Shown: piece after piece, positions 10,101 to 21,476 of the stretch
Layout: every line of letters begins with the position of its first letter
How positions within the stretch are numbered: the first letter of the stretch is position 1
Origin: Spongospora subterranea f. sp. subterranea
Lineage: Eukaryota; Endomyxa: Phytomyxea; Phytomyxea; Plasmodiophorida
Assembly: GCA_049724395.1 (NCBI GenBank)
Contig: JAUGWO010000226.1
Coordinates: forward strand, 101,718-165,717
Length of the DNA: 64,000 nt
Direction: 5' to 3'
Position numbers and translations under genes: made by a program
The notes under the pieces: model-generated
What the model was told of the DNA's origin: nothing
What the model saw: only the letters and a program-made list of their open reading frames with translations
Database searches by the model: none

Positions 10101-11280
10101 GAACTAACTTCAACGCAGCAGCCTTTTGCGTCCAGCTGGAGACTTCCGCAACTATTCGCTGGTACGAAGGGTTCGCTGAACCAGATAAATCTACATCCTC
10201 AGGAGGGTCAACAGTCAGCGGAAAACTGTGACCCCAGAAATGGGTGAGCGCTGTGTCATGCGGCTTTTTTAGGCTAGAACTGGACCCATTTCCATGCATT
10301 ATCCGATAATGTTCATATAACTCGGAAACACATCTGTGCAAGTTCTTTGTGCCGATGCGACTTTCAGGATTTACTGTGAGCAAATTTTCAAGTAAATCGA
10401 GAACAGGCTTTTCGTAAGCGGGGGCTTCCGGAATATCGTATTTGCCCAATAAAATCGCTGTCTTATCGGAATCAAAAGGAAACTTTGCAAAGAGCATAAA
10501 ATAAAACACAACACCCAATGCCCAAATATCGGCGGATGTATCGACCAATCGAGACTGGCGAATGTTGAGGATTTCAGGGGATCGATACGGCTTCGGAATA
10601 TCAATCAAATGTTCGAATTTTCGAAGATCGTCACTGCCAGAACATCGAATAGGTGCGGAAGCACTGCACGTAAAATCTCCCAGTGTCCATTCACCATTGG
10701 AATGTAAAAACATATTATCAATTCGCAGGCCTAAATGGACTATAGGTGGATCTCTTGTGTGCAAAAATAAGAGGGCGCTGGAGATGTTTCTAAGAACTTG
10801 CATAGATTCAGGGACTGGTAATGAGCAGCCTCTTCTCGTCATCAGTTGTTTTAAGGATCCACCAGAGCAAAACTCAAAAATCAGCAGACTTTGTGAGTTT
10901 CCATCTTTGTCGATAAACCGTTTTAACCCATGACACGTTAGTACATTCTTGTGACTGGGGAGATTTTGCTAAAATGACACAAATAAGATCAATGACGAAT
11001 GAGTCAGAGGTTTATTCCTACGTAAAGATCAGCTTCCCATTTTACACGGGCAACGACATCGGTTAAGCCTTTTTTCACGACGGTTCGCTTGATGACGAAG
11101 CGCTGGCCATGTGAATCGTTTGCTAAAAACAAGGTGTGATCTTTGCCTGCAAAGATATCGGCATACTGAACCATTTTTCAATCCACCTATGCGGACATCT
11201 GTACCTGACGACTTGATCTGGGATTGAATGACGAGCTTGCGATTGCCGATTTCGACGATCTTGCCCTGTGCGTTGCCCAT
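7156..11280 (-). CDS. NAK-family pseudokinase - ANTH - TKL kinase fusion protein
   Basis: Twelve exons on the minus strand keep one frame: 11197-11280, 11022-11165, 8942-10968, 8777-8894, 8613-8720, 8334-8495, 8165-8284, 8008-8117, 7720-7951, 7557-7668, 7383-7492, 7156-7332 (TAG); about 1167 residues. The start MGNAQGK suggests N-myristoylation. Residues ~15-330 are a NAK (AAK1/GAK-type) kinase fold, but HRD reads HLG (~154) and DFG reads DFT (~174), so it should be a pseudokinase. Residues ~340-600 are an ANTH domain with the lipid-binding pattern K-x9-K-x-K-Y (KAAALKLVPPKAKY). NPF at ~847 is an EH-domain ligand. Residues ~905-1160 are a complete TKL kinase (GIGGFAEVYKG, VAIKK, HRDLKSANLL, DFGLSR, FQWMAPEV). 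Inference: an endocytic adaptor kinase at clathrin-coated membranes. Exon 1 splicing (31-nt intron) is the weakest part. The joins at 8942/8894 and 8613/8495, which link the ANTH half to the TKL half, are in frame with GT-AG ends. Confidence 0.8.
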
Positions 11281-11772
11281 TCCCGTGAGCGGATCGATGG
11301 AATGGGGTGAGATATGATTAAGCGGTCAACCATAAGCACGTTAGTCTCATTTAGAATGAAGGGTTATGCGACAAATATTATGTAGACGCAGGTTTGATTC
11401 GTATACAGACTGATGACAATTTGTTACACCCTTTTTCTCCCATTTTCACCAGTAACGTCCCGTCACAGGACGCACCCTCTTGGTGTCTGGCTGCACTCGT
11501 CGACGCCAGACGCGCAATGGGGTGCGGCCATTGTCTGCCACTTGGCAAAATGATCGTTGCAGATTCCTACACTGGAACGGGATGAAGAGGGACGGCGGCG
11601 AATCAACTTCCGTGTTTTAACCCTAACTTTCTGCAGATCCATTCACTTAGCTGAAACGGTATGCTTTCAGATTGAGGTTCTATATTAGCAATTGATGCTA
11701 TCAGGCGCCAATGTGACAAAGGAAGAAATAGCCGGTCAATGCCATTAACGCTATATATTTTCGGAAGAATTG
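11281..11772. other. intergenic, nothing recognised
   Basis: This is the 5' flank of the fused kinase and 3' flank of RABIF. A 63-codon plus-strand ORF at 11394-11585 shows no motif. I see no RNA gene or repeat. Confidence 0.5.
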
Positions 11773-12189
11773 CTATTTTTTAGAATTAGTGCTGATCCGG
11801 CTATTAAACACATAAAAGGTGGGATCGGCATCGTATCTTATACCAATAGGTCCTTGATCACAATCGGCACATAAAAGATAACGATAGCCTTCAGCACCAA
11901 CAGGGCGACTGACGCCAACGTTTTCAAAATCAAATTGATTTGCAACAGCCCAATGATCCGATAGAGTTTCAACATTATCGGCACCCGGGCGTTCTTCATG
12001 TGATTTCATAGGGATATGAGCTGTAATCTATGATAAGGCCCTCGTCATAACGGATCAGTTTGGAATTATCCGAGTGATGAATACCTGCTTATTGACAAAC
12101 GTTGCTATGCCGGTTGGCACAATACAAGATTGGCATTTAGGACACAGTAATGGCGCAGGATTCGGATCGCTAATACAACAGTCGATCAT
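11773..12189 (-). CDS. RABIF: RABIF/MSS4-like Rab guanine-nucleotide-free chaperone
   Basis: MSS4 binds nucleotide-free secretory Rabs and stabilises them. Exons 12085-12189 and 11773-12027 are joined over a 57-bp GTATTC...TAG intron, giving 119 residues, close to the ~120 of animal MSS4. Two zinc-binding pairs are present: LLCPKCQSCIVPTG in exon 1 and LCADCDQGPIG in exon 2. DHWAVANQFDFENVGVSRPV matches the family core, and the end FYVFNSRIS matches FYVALERVS. I chose the ATG at 12189 because it gives the family length; a longer frame runs to 12354 but adds no family sequence. Confidence 0.88.
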
Positions 12190-14649
12190 GTCGGAACTAG
12201 TCTGCCCTGATATGATGTACAGCCCGACGGAATGGTACAGTAGCCCGACCCCCTTCCCTGTCCACACCGTCTTCTGTACAGAGTATTCAACTTCCGACAG
12301 TCGTCCACACCGCACTTGTGTACACGGGGCGCAGTCACTTTCAGTACCACTCAAACTACACTTGTAGCGCCATCAACACCACTTGTAAGTTCTTCACGCT
12401 TTCTCGCTACACAATGAAGGCAGAGGCAGGTACATTATGAAGGACGAACACAATCAACAAAAAGGCTAGCAAATGAAGACGAAGATTGGTCAATTCGAGA
12501 GCCAGTAGCCAGAATCACCCCACTTATCTAAGAGTATCTTGTATATACAATCCTTTTCCAGCCATCAAACCGATTATGCAAATTTATATAAAACGTTTCT
12601 GGAAACACCCTGAGTGCGAGTTTTCGATTGGACAATCTCCTTGCTGGATTTGCACGATATACTGTTGAGATAGGTTAGGTTGAGCTGTGGTGAATGAAGA
12701 TCGCTCGATGGATGGCATTGTTGTCTTTGTTGGACAAATAACCTCTCCGCGAAGCTGGTCAATTGTTTATGGTCATCCGCTGTATCCATTGATGAAATCA
12801 ATCCAATTCAAAAGGTATGCCTGTCCCCAGGATAACGCTCTTTGGAAGACACATGCTGATTCGTTCAAATTACCAGAGTTCATAACAACGCACGTGATAT
12901 TGGTGTTGAATGGGTCATTCCTTGACCAACTAATTCTCAATCATCGCTGTGTTCGTTGCCGTTGCACGAAATACTAGCCTGTCGACGTTATTTCGGCAAC
13001 GTTCATACAACACTCAATTTACAGACCTGTCGATGTCATAGTCCTTGGGTAGTTTCGAACGAATCATAGCGGGTTGGGATCACAGCCTGTCTACGATGGG
13101 TAGGTGGTGTTCCCGCTTCCGTTAACGGGCTGTGGCATTCTACCAGATGGTTCATTATTGAATCATCGATCCACTTCTGTCTCCATAAGGAGATCGTCTT
13201 TTTTGCCTCAGCAATATCGATGACCTGCCCAACTTCATGAGTCGCTTTTCTCGGTGGTAATCCCAAAGCATGACGCCTCAGCAATCGGAAACGACATGCG
13301 TTTTGTTGCGAAACTATTCAGGTTATATCATGTTCATTACCGAATAGTGCTTGTCGTAAGACCCTAAAGACTTCCTTTTACTTTCGATGCCGAACTACTT
13401 TATCGCAAGCGGTTATGGGGACAGCGTTATCCTACCAGAACGCAGCGCAAACATGCTGTGGGCTTTGAACGGCAACATTGAGCACCGCGGTGAGTGATCA
13501 CTTTGATGATGCTGCTCTGACCTCAGTTATATCCACAAACCCGAAAAATCCGCATTTCAACTTGTTGTTGGTAAACCCGGTCATGAATGGGTATACAATC
13601 TCGTCCGACAAGTGCTTCATCGTTCGAAAGCAACAACTAATTTGCGCATTGTAGTAGAAACATTCGGGAGCAGTTTCGGGAGTTTTCCGTTGTTTCTAGG
13701 AAGTTCTAGTCAAGAAGCAACACGCTGATGAAGGTGTTTACGTCAAAAAGGATATGGGATATGAGTATTGGACTTATGCAGTACCAGCACCCGTTTACTT
13801 CTCACTAATGACCTGCGTTGCCCATAACATGTGCAGATTGTCGAATTGCACCGCCTGCTGGGTTTGACGAGGGTTATGGCGAACGTTTTGACGGATCTGC
13901 ATCAATCCAATACTCGTATCCCATTGCCTAAGCGGTTGTGCCAGCGTTTTGCTTCGTCATCTGGGAAACTGCCAGTTGCCCCAGAATGTTTCTTGTGAAA
14001 TATGGAACTCTGTCTTGAGTCCAAGGTCGAAAACAGGTGTATCGATGACCATCTTGAAACCTGTGGAATTTTACCAAAACCGCAATGATTCTGATGAAAG
14101 TTCGCTGTGGCTCTGAACAAGCGTAGTCTTCTCGGTGGATGTTTTCAAGATGAACGGTCGGCAACTTTCAAGAAATGAAAACTTCTGTTTCACATGAAGT
14201 AGCAAAATCCGAACCCAGACGGACCAACAACTAAAGGTGCAGCGGCTATAACGCGGCCTGAGTCAATTGGGATCGATTCGTGATCGACTTGTTGTTTCGA
14301 GAACCACCAGACCACACTCTGATTGATGTGATCCCGGTACTGATTAGCGGTCGGCGCGTTGTGTTGCAATTCCATAAGAGGCATTTCCTCAAAAACTGTT
14401 CCATCATAACAACTATACGGTGTCACCACCACCCCCCGTTCAGAACAACTCACCTCCACCTCTAATCGGCGCTCTCTCCATGCTGGCCGATACTCGCGTT
14501 GCTCAATTGGGTGTGTCTGTCGTGTGTCTGGCCCGGCCAAGGTCTCACTCAATCCCAATAGTCCGCTGCGGTATCCGCTGCCCGGCCCGTCAAAAACCCT
14601 TGGGGCCAACCATCATCCGATCCCGGTTTGTTGTTGTTGATCTCCCGCT
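12190..14649. other. 2.5-kb region with no recognised gene
   Basis: Several unspliced ORFs of 60-140 codons occur on both strands (for example 13036-13284 minus and 14190-14609 minus), but none shows a domain I recognise and I could not chain them with convincing introns. A decayed gene or element is possible. The last ~100 bp should hold the POLR3E promoter. Confidence 0.45.
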
Positions 14650-17090
14650 ATGGAGGTCAACCATGATGATGATGATGATGAAATCCTGGCAGAGATTCCC
14701 GTCTATTACAATTCCTCATTGAACCAGAAACTCGATTTACTCAATTTTCCACTGCGAACCACTGAAAACCCTTACGACGGTTCTAGCGCCAATCTGTTAC
14801 TGATTTCTGTTCACGACTGATGATCGATGATCAGGTCCTGATCTTGGTGTTCTCACGAAATTACAGGTGAAACCTGTCCAGAAGGCGCTACTCCTTGAGT
14901 ATGTGAAAGAGCCCAGGAAATTCGACGACGACACAAACATGAACGACGACGACGACGAGACGACATCGTTCCTATTGTCATCTCAGTGTATCAGCCCTAA
15001 ATCAGAGTACACCATTGGGTGTATGGTTGATGGCCATCTACAGCTCCTACCACTCTCCACCGTAATACCCCTTTTATCCATCGTCGTGTCAATGTCGTGT
15101 TCATCCACATGGCACAATGTAGATATTCGCCATGCGCCCCGATTTCACGGCCGTCGATAGCGCAGCGACCGCCGCCAAATCGGCCAGGTTGGATGACGCA
15201 ACCGCCAACAAGCAGGGCGGTGCCGTGACCGCTGCGCCGAAAGAAGTCCTATTGAGGGCGGCGCAAGCGAAATCGTCGGGCGGTGATTCATCAGATGTGA
15301 AAAAGACCTACCAGATGATCAAACAAGTCAGGGATGCCGAGAAATGGATCACATATCGTGTAATATCTCCCATCTTATTCGTATATTTGGGGGTCCGGCT
15401 AATTAATCAGGATCGAACAGGTTGAACAGGCTGAAAGCGAGAGCTCGATTGCGGAACGGACAGCGCTGTTCAGTTCGGCGCCGCAACACAACCGGATTCC
15501 GATGGATTTAGGGTTCATGCCCTATATATCCCGATTATGCTCTGAACGAGGCCAGAAGAATTCTTTAGCTGAATCAGACGAATCCGTACAGTCTCGTGCC
15601 GTTAAACTTCTCAAGAATGGTCACTATCACCGGTCGTTGTTGTTTTTTTATCGTTGTTGCTGATTTTATCGCCCAGCTGGTGTATTACAGTTTGAGGAGT
15701 TGTGCGATCTGCTCGCTCTGCGGGGTGAATCGTCGCGAACCGAATTGCTGAAAGTGTTATCCAGTCGCGCACAGCTAGTTCAAAATTGTTGGGTTCCGAA
15801 AAGGTGGGGTGTTGAACTCGTTCGCCCGTCCTCAGTAATCCAATCTGATTCGCCCTCCCGTTTGTTTCCAGTTCTTTACTGTTTAGTGGTCGTGCTGCTG
15901 TCGCCCGAGACGCGCTACTACAGGCTATTCTCTCGCGATCTCAGGATCAAGTTCTCGACGTTTACCGAGATCGCCAAGCTCGATTTGGAAATGTCACGAC
16001 AGATTATACAGTCGGTCGCCGTAAGTTCATCTTGGGATTTTCGGATCGGTTCTAGTTCAGTTCGTAACGCGTCCTGTAGATTTTTGATCTGACTCAAAGG
16101 GAATGGGTGTTCAAGCGTTCTTATGATGAAACCTTTGGTGCCGCTCATCCTGGTGTTGTTGCTGATCAGAAGAGCGTCCTTCGTCGCCTGGATTTACAAG
16201 CTGGTCGTAAACCGGAGTCGAAGGAAGTGAAGGTAATTTGACCAAATATTGTGGGTTTCTGGAAATCGACGGGTTTTGGCAGGTTTTAAAGGTTGAAAAG
16301 ATGCCAGCGGTGGCCAAAGATGTCCCGGCACAAGTTGTGGGGAAAGACGCCCCAGCACCAGGTGTGGTGAAGGATGGTTCACCGGCAGTTGTGGCGAAAG
16401 ATGAAGGAGCGAGCGCACCTGTGATTGTATCGGCCTTGAGGAGAGGAGCGGTACACACCCTGCTCTTCCGTTTGTCGATTAATATGAGTTAGTTTCAAAT
16501 AGGTTGATCAGATCGACCAATCGTTGTTGCGCGATTTCATACACTCCGTTTTCGAATCTGAGGGCGTCGTAACGGCCGCGAAGCTCGTCAAGATTGTACG
16601 AGAAAGATCAAACCTTCCGAATTGTTCCAACATCGGCCTGGAAGTTATTCACCCGTTATTAGACAGTATCGCTTGTCCATTCAATTCAGCGTTCTGCAGG
16701 TAATGACATGTCCAATCACCGCGTCACGCTCGAAAATTTGACGCGATCGACAGATCTTCGATCGACGGACCGGATAATCTAGAGCTGAATTTGTTCCGGG
16801 CGGCGGCGATAGAGATGTTCAACGCGGCACCGTTAGATGCGTTTAAGAAAGCGGATATCAAAAAGGAATTGTTCCGGCGGACGGGGAAAGAGCTCCCTGA
16901 TAAGTACTCGAATGTTTCGATCCTGAAATTTCATGGCCTCTAACAGTGAAGCAAATAGGATTTATATGAAACTGGCAAAAGAGCTGGCAATTGCAACGAG
17001 ATGTACGTTTGTTCTGCACTCGTTTCTGGTTCCTTCATTCTCTGATCATCAGTTCCTGTAGCGAGCTGGACCGCTAAAACGGGCCACTAG
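14650..17090 (+). CDS. POLR3E: RNA polymerase III subunit RPC5
   Basis: RPC5 is the Pol III-specific subunit that pairs with RPC4 in the TFIIF-like initiation/termination module. Twelve exons: 14650-14779, 14835-15061, 15123-15359, 15421-15619, 15677-15803, 15872-16010, 16080-16232, 16283-16450, 16503-16699, 16754-16903, 16959-17002, 17053-17090 (TAG); about 602 residues against 708 in human. The acidic start DDDDDDEILAEIPVYYN, then LLNFPLRTTENPYDG, matches the RPC5 dimerisation region. HLQLLPLSTIFAMRPDF matches LHLTPLHGILQLRPSF, and VKLLKNAGVLQFEELCDLL matches the central winged-helix part. WVFKR follows. The C-terminal part (LLRDFIHSVFESEGVVTAAKL) fits the final helical domain. Splicing around 16011 is ambiguous: a GTAAGT at 16021 breaks frame, GTCGG at 16011 keeps it. 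Confidence 0.82.
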
Positions 17091-17148
17091 GACCAACATT
17101 CTGTGGGAATCATTCGCCGTACACCTGTGTATTTCTAGATAAATTAAT

Positions 17149-17822
17149 TTATTTCAAAAGAGACTCGATATCTGTGATAGAGGACGACGCCACGTATTCG
17201 GATTCGTCGGTGAGGGGAACTGAACCTCTGGATAACGGTAGGAGGATGACCAACCACCCATCGGAATCGGGCTACAGAGCAACACACCATTATCGACCAG
17301 GAGATGATCGGGGCAATGGGGCGAACAACGAACCAGATCGTATAGGAGCTGAGGTGACTTGGACACCGCTTGATTCACCTCGATAATGGATCCTTTGAGT
17401 GGCGCCATCACTTCAATGATGGATCCATCGGCACACGTTATATGACAGATCTCGGTTTTACCCACGAAAATGGCTTGACATCCATGTTTTCGCTGAAAAC
17501 AAACAGATCGGGTTGAGCGAACGCGAAACAAAGAGTTTCAATTTTTTTAAGATACCTTGCCAGACACCATAGTTTTGGTCAGATCACTGTTGAAATCGCA
17601 CTTGATTGGGCGCTTATCTGGATCTGTCCTACATATATGACCAGGCGCTAGACCGATCACAAGAATACCATTGGAGTGCTGGCTGTCGTATTGGGAATTG
17701 GTGAGAACGCGCCGCCTTCCCCCGATCAGTGACACAACTTACTGAACATATAGATGGGTTTTCGGGCAATATCTCCTACAATAATATCGATATAAAGGAC
17801 CCTGAAAATCCCTAAACCCCAT
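17149..17822 (-). CDS. ABITRAM: ABITRAM (Simiate/FAM206) family protein
   Basis: ABITRAM is a small conserved protein with a lipoyl-like (GcvH-like) fold, linked in animals to actin binding and transcription foci. Exons 17743-17822, 17556-17682, 17334-17492 and 17149-17271 (TAA) give 162 residues, near the ~180 of human. Matches in order: RYYCRRYCPKTHLYV to the RYFTRWYKPDVKG start, QHSNGILVIGLAPGH to QHSNRICVITLAESH, MVSGK, CHITCADGSIIEV to CKIYCSDGEEYTV, KGSIIEVNQ, and DSDGWLVILLPL to TEGYIAVVLPK. All introns are 60-63 bp GT-AG. The last intron (17272-17333) is required to reach the family C-terminus. The gene faces POLR2K head to head. Confidence 0.83.
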
Positions 17823-18085
17823 ATGAGATCGATCGGAACCCATCGAACCCATCAAATCAGCCGAATTCATCCCGTTCTCAATCCGCAATGCCGTCCTGCA
17901 GGTCCTTCCCCGACCATGAAACGTCAAAGGCGCTACAGCTGATAAGGCCGTCCGGCAATAATTCGGACCTGCGGAGTTGGCGATACTCGTGGGCAGTTGC
18001 CGAGCGGGGAAAGGCGATATCGGGCAAGGTGATGTCGACAGGAATGTCGGATAATGTGGTGTCGGGTCCTGGGGATCAGGCGGCC
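17823..18085. promoter_or_regulatory. shared 263-bp divergent promoter region of ABITRAM and POLR2K
   Basis: The two start codons (17822 minus, 18086 plus) face away from each other across 263 bp, so both promoters and both 5' untranslated regions must fit here. I see no clear TATA box. The region is GC-rich for the window. The function is inferred from gene order only. Confidence 0.45.
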
Positions 18086-18386
18086 ATGATCTTATCGGCC
18101 GGTCTCCCTCCTTGTACGGCCGATGGCCCGTCCGGATTCCTTTGTGGTGATTGCGGGTAATGGTCTTGTCGTGGGATTCCCAGACCCCGATATTTACTGA
18201 TCCCCGGTTTCCGTTCAGAGCGGACAACGTGATTCGTGCCAAGGACGCCATCCGCTGCCGCGAATGTGGATATCGTATATTATATAAGAAACGACAGAGA
18301 ATCTGTAATTGGATCATATCGGTTTCCCAATGACACAAATTCTGACGACCGTTTATGGATCAGGTCGACAGTTATTAGCCAGATAG
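18086..18386 (+). CDS. POLR2K: RNA polymerase I/II/III common subunit RPABC4 (Rpb12)
   Basis: Rpb12 is a zinc-binding subunit shared by the three nuclear polymerases. Exons 18086-18156, 18219-18304 and 18364-18386 (TAG) give 59 residues; human POLR2K has 58. The zinc ribbon FLCGDC ... [15 protein letters not shown] is nearly invariant in the family, and the last exon supplies the typical short tail ending in Ala-Arg (LLAR versus FDAR). Introns of 62 and 59 bp are GT-AG and keep phase. A longer upstream in-frame extension to 17888 exists but overshoots the family length. Its 3' end is 99 bp from the stop of the convergent EFL1. Confidence 0.9.
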
Positions 18387-18485
18387 CGATTTCATCTCTT
18401 CCCATTATCATATTAAATCTGCCAAAACCCCATTCCATCTCAGGGATTTTATCGTCGGATTCCATAGGTTTATTGGAATATGGTG

Positions 18486-21420
18486 TTAGCTGTGTTTAGA
18501 TGTTGATTGTTTCTCGGCGTGTTCTACAATATGCTCCTTGACGTGTAATCCCTTTCTTCTTCTGACTCTGTCCACCAGCTCGCGAGCGAAATTGGATTTC
18601 GTGCCCGCAGCGACCCCAAACTCCTCAATCTCTTCCGCCGTTGTCGGAACCCAATCGGGATCCTGCTGAAGCGGCTCCCAATGGCTGAACAGCAATTGCG
18701 GCGCTGCCGATCCGCTTGTTCTCGACCGCAGCTCTTGCGATAGGCCGATACTCGACTCGACAGGAACGATCGACTCCACCACGAATATATCGGTTCCCTC
18801 GATCATTTCGTCCCGAACCGTTCGTCCCCGTCGTCGCGCTAGAACATTGCACAGGTTCCCGAGCTGATTCGATGTGCATTGCAGCTGAACACGGTACATG
18901 GCTTCGACTAATCTAGGAGAACCAGCTACGAATCCGCCTCTAATCGCGCTCTTCATTGCTCCCCGTAGTTGCCGATCGAGGTCGATCTCGGCGATCCCGT
19001 TGAGGTCGTCGGGGTTGAATCGGACGTCATCCACAATAACGGCGACCCCCATCATTGGCTCTTCGCACAGCGTCCCCGCCAACATCCCCGCCTGAAACCC
19101 GCCGATAAATCCACGATCGATGATTTCGGTCGATTGCGATGGCGAGTAGTCGAATATGAGGAGATTGGCGGCGGCTCGAGATGGTCCAAATGCGCCGATC
19201 CTCCCATCCACGTTCAATTGTTGCCATCCATTAGCAGTTCTTAACGACTCGATACATTGCTGTGCGAGTTGGCCAGTTGGAACTTGTCCTGATTCCTCCA
19301 GTAATAGCGCCATTCCCGACGGTAACGGGCGAATTGTGATATCGAAATGGATCATGTTGTCGCGGGTTTGCCCCGACGCCTTCCCAACTCCACATATCGT
19401 CTCGCGAAACGGGATCACGGGCGGGGAGACGCGTATCGCGATCCCGACGGCGAAACGGTCTTTGAGATCCCGTAAACACCGTTCGAGATGGAGCTCACCG
19501 GACGTGACCAGATGAATCTGACCCGATTGATGGAACACAACATCGATATTCGGATCGGCATGAGCTAAGAGCCGGAGACCGGCCGAGAGAGCTGATAGAT
19601 CACCGGTACGATGAGGTTCCACAGCGACGCGAACGATAGGGGATGAGGCGAAATGGGAGATCTTGAACGGTTTCAGGTGTTGGTAGGACGAGATCGTGGC
19701 GGCCGATAGAACATGTGATGACAGACCGGCGATCGCCAGGATCTGGCCGGCGTGCCCCTCGGATATGGGCTCGAGATCGGCGCCCATCACGCTGAACAGC
19801 TTGAGAGTGCCGGCCGGGACGACGACCCGATGGTTGTCGCCTGATTCCTGAGACCCATCGCCTTCATAACGGGGTAGGAACACGTATAATGGCACATCCG
19901 ATCGTAATCGGCCAGAGAATACACGACCCAACGCCATAAACGGCTCTTCCGCCCCTGTTGAGTTCGTCGGGTCATGAACGGGTTCAGGCTCGTGAACCTC
20001 CCGTGGGCCATCGCGCTGTGCTTCGTCCGATCTGACATAGGGACGACGCTGATACGTTGTTCGCGAACTGTGAGTGAACTGCGATGGGTCGACGGCGATC
20101 ATTTTCGCGATCACAACTAATATCGGGTCATCGTAGGAAGAGGAACACGACAACGTTGACGACTTGAGCTCGGCTGGAGCGGAGTCTAATCCACCCGGCC
20201 AGATCTTGGCCAAACGATCAGTCGCCCTGACAGGGCTCGGCAGGTGATCAAGACACATATCGAGTATGGATTGAGCGAGCGGGTACCAGGAGCGCATGAT
20301 GGCCTGAAGGCGGGTCCGGCCATCGCGGCTCTGCACATCACGACGGGCGACCGATAACGACAGCTTGGCGATCAGTTTATCGATCTGACCGACACATCAA
20401 ATGAGTCTCAAATACGGGGGCGGAATGGGAATCGCTCGATAACCTTATCGGTATCGACGATTGCCGCGTTAACACATTCATAGGTTTGCCATATACTCGT
20501 TAGAACATATTGTACAAACATCGGTTGAGATATCGTATTAGTCGCTTTCCGTGATAAACTCTTCGTTTTCGGGTTGTAATAGAATTCGCCCCAGAGCACC
20601 TTCAGCAGAGCGTCCTCGTTCATGCCCAGCAGTTTCGAGTAGAACCGCGACGCGTCCTTGATGGTAAACGCCCATCCTTCGGAGGCGCTGGCGAATGCGA
20701 CATTGCCCAGTTCGGGGGAGAACACAATCTGATCGTGATAATCATCGGCCAGATCGGTGTTGAACGCTGCCGACATCAGATCTGCCGTGTGGAATGTGGA
20801 CACCAGGGCGTTCACCTGTTCGATAACCTGACGGCACCGATGGTATGCCTCGGATGGCGATAACTTCAGCTCCACGATCAGGCGGTCCATCTTATTCAAC
20901 ACCAGACACGGTTTAACGCCCTCATTCCAGGCCTGTTTGTCGCCATGTTTAGCGCCATGGCAATATCGGACATGGGGGTAAAGGGAGATCACCTCTCGTA
21001 GGACGCTCTGGGTTTGGACCTGGACGCCTTCGACGACGTCGACCAGGACCAAAGCGCCATCGCATAGACGTGTGGCTGTTGATACTTCACTACTGAAATC
21101 GATATGACCAGGAGAATCAACAAGATTGATGAGATGGTTTCGGAATGAGAGTGCGATCGATGACGATTTCATTGTAATACATCGCTCCTGTTCATCTGGT
21201 CGATTATCGAGATACCTCACCTGACCTGCCATTCTATTAGATATTATCCCATTAGAGCTGATCAGGTAATCGCTCAGGGTCGTCTGATCGTCATTATATC
21301 AATAGAGGAGACATACGAGAACCTGGAAGGACTCACCTTCCCATGGTCAACATGAGCTAATATACAGACATTACGAATGTGTTCCGGGTCAGAGCACAGC
21401 TTATTAACTAAGGCGGCCAT
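18486..21420 (-). CDS. EFL1: EFL1/Ria1, EF-2-like GTPase of 60S ribosome maturation
   Basis: EFL1 works with SBDS to evict eIF6 (Tif6) from pre-60S particles in the cytoplasm. Exons 21337-21420, 20444-21283 and 18486-20384 (TAA) give 940 residues, shorter than the ~1110 of human and yeast. The G domain is intact: AHVDHGKTT (22-30), LINLVDSPGH (~G3) and LVLNKMD (G4). SSNGIIS, RYLDNRPDEQ and ITMKSSSIALSF mark EFL1 and not EF-2. IDKLIAKLSLSVARRD and the C-terminal FSHWEPLQQDP follow the family order. Intron 1 (53 bp) cuts the P-loop between Gly-Lys and Thr-Thr. The EF-2 diphthamide loop is not expected in this family. The 76-bp minisatellite starts 56 bp upstream of the ATG. Confidence 0.92.
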
Positions 21421-21476
21421 AGAAGGTTATCGCCAGGAGATTGGGCAATAACCGCAATCTTTATGAAAACGACGCC

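Noticed and set aside
11383-11400. B-box-like CAGGTTTGATTCG suggesting a tRNA gene
   Set aside because: No matching A box or cloverleaf arms could be drawn around it.
14190-14609. 139-codon minus-strand ORF upstream of POLR3E
   Set aside because: No domain, no plausible introns or partner exons, and GC-rich sequence that yields chance ORFs.
17888-18160. 90-codon plus-strand ORF overlapping the ABITRAM/POLR2K region
   Set aside because: Only its last 23 codons are POLR2K exon 1; using the full ORF would make the subunit far too long.
17739-18338. 199-codon minus-strand ORF
   Set aside because: Composition is Pro/Arg-rich without a domain; it overlaps ABITRAM exon 1 in frame only at its end and covers the divergent promoter and POLR2K.
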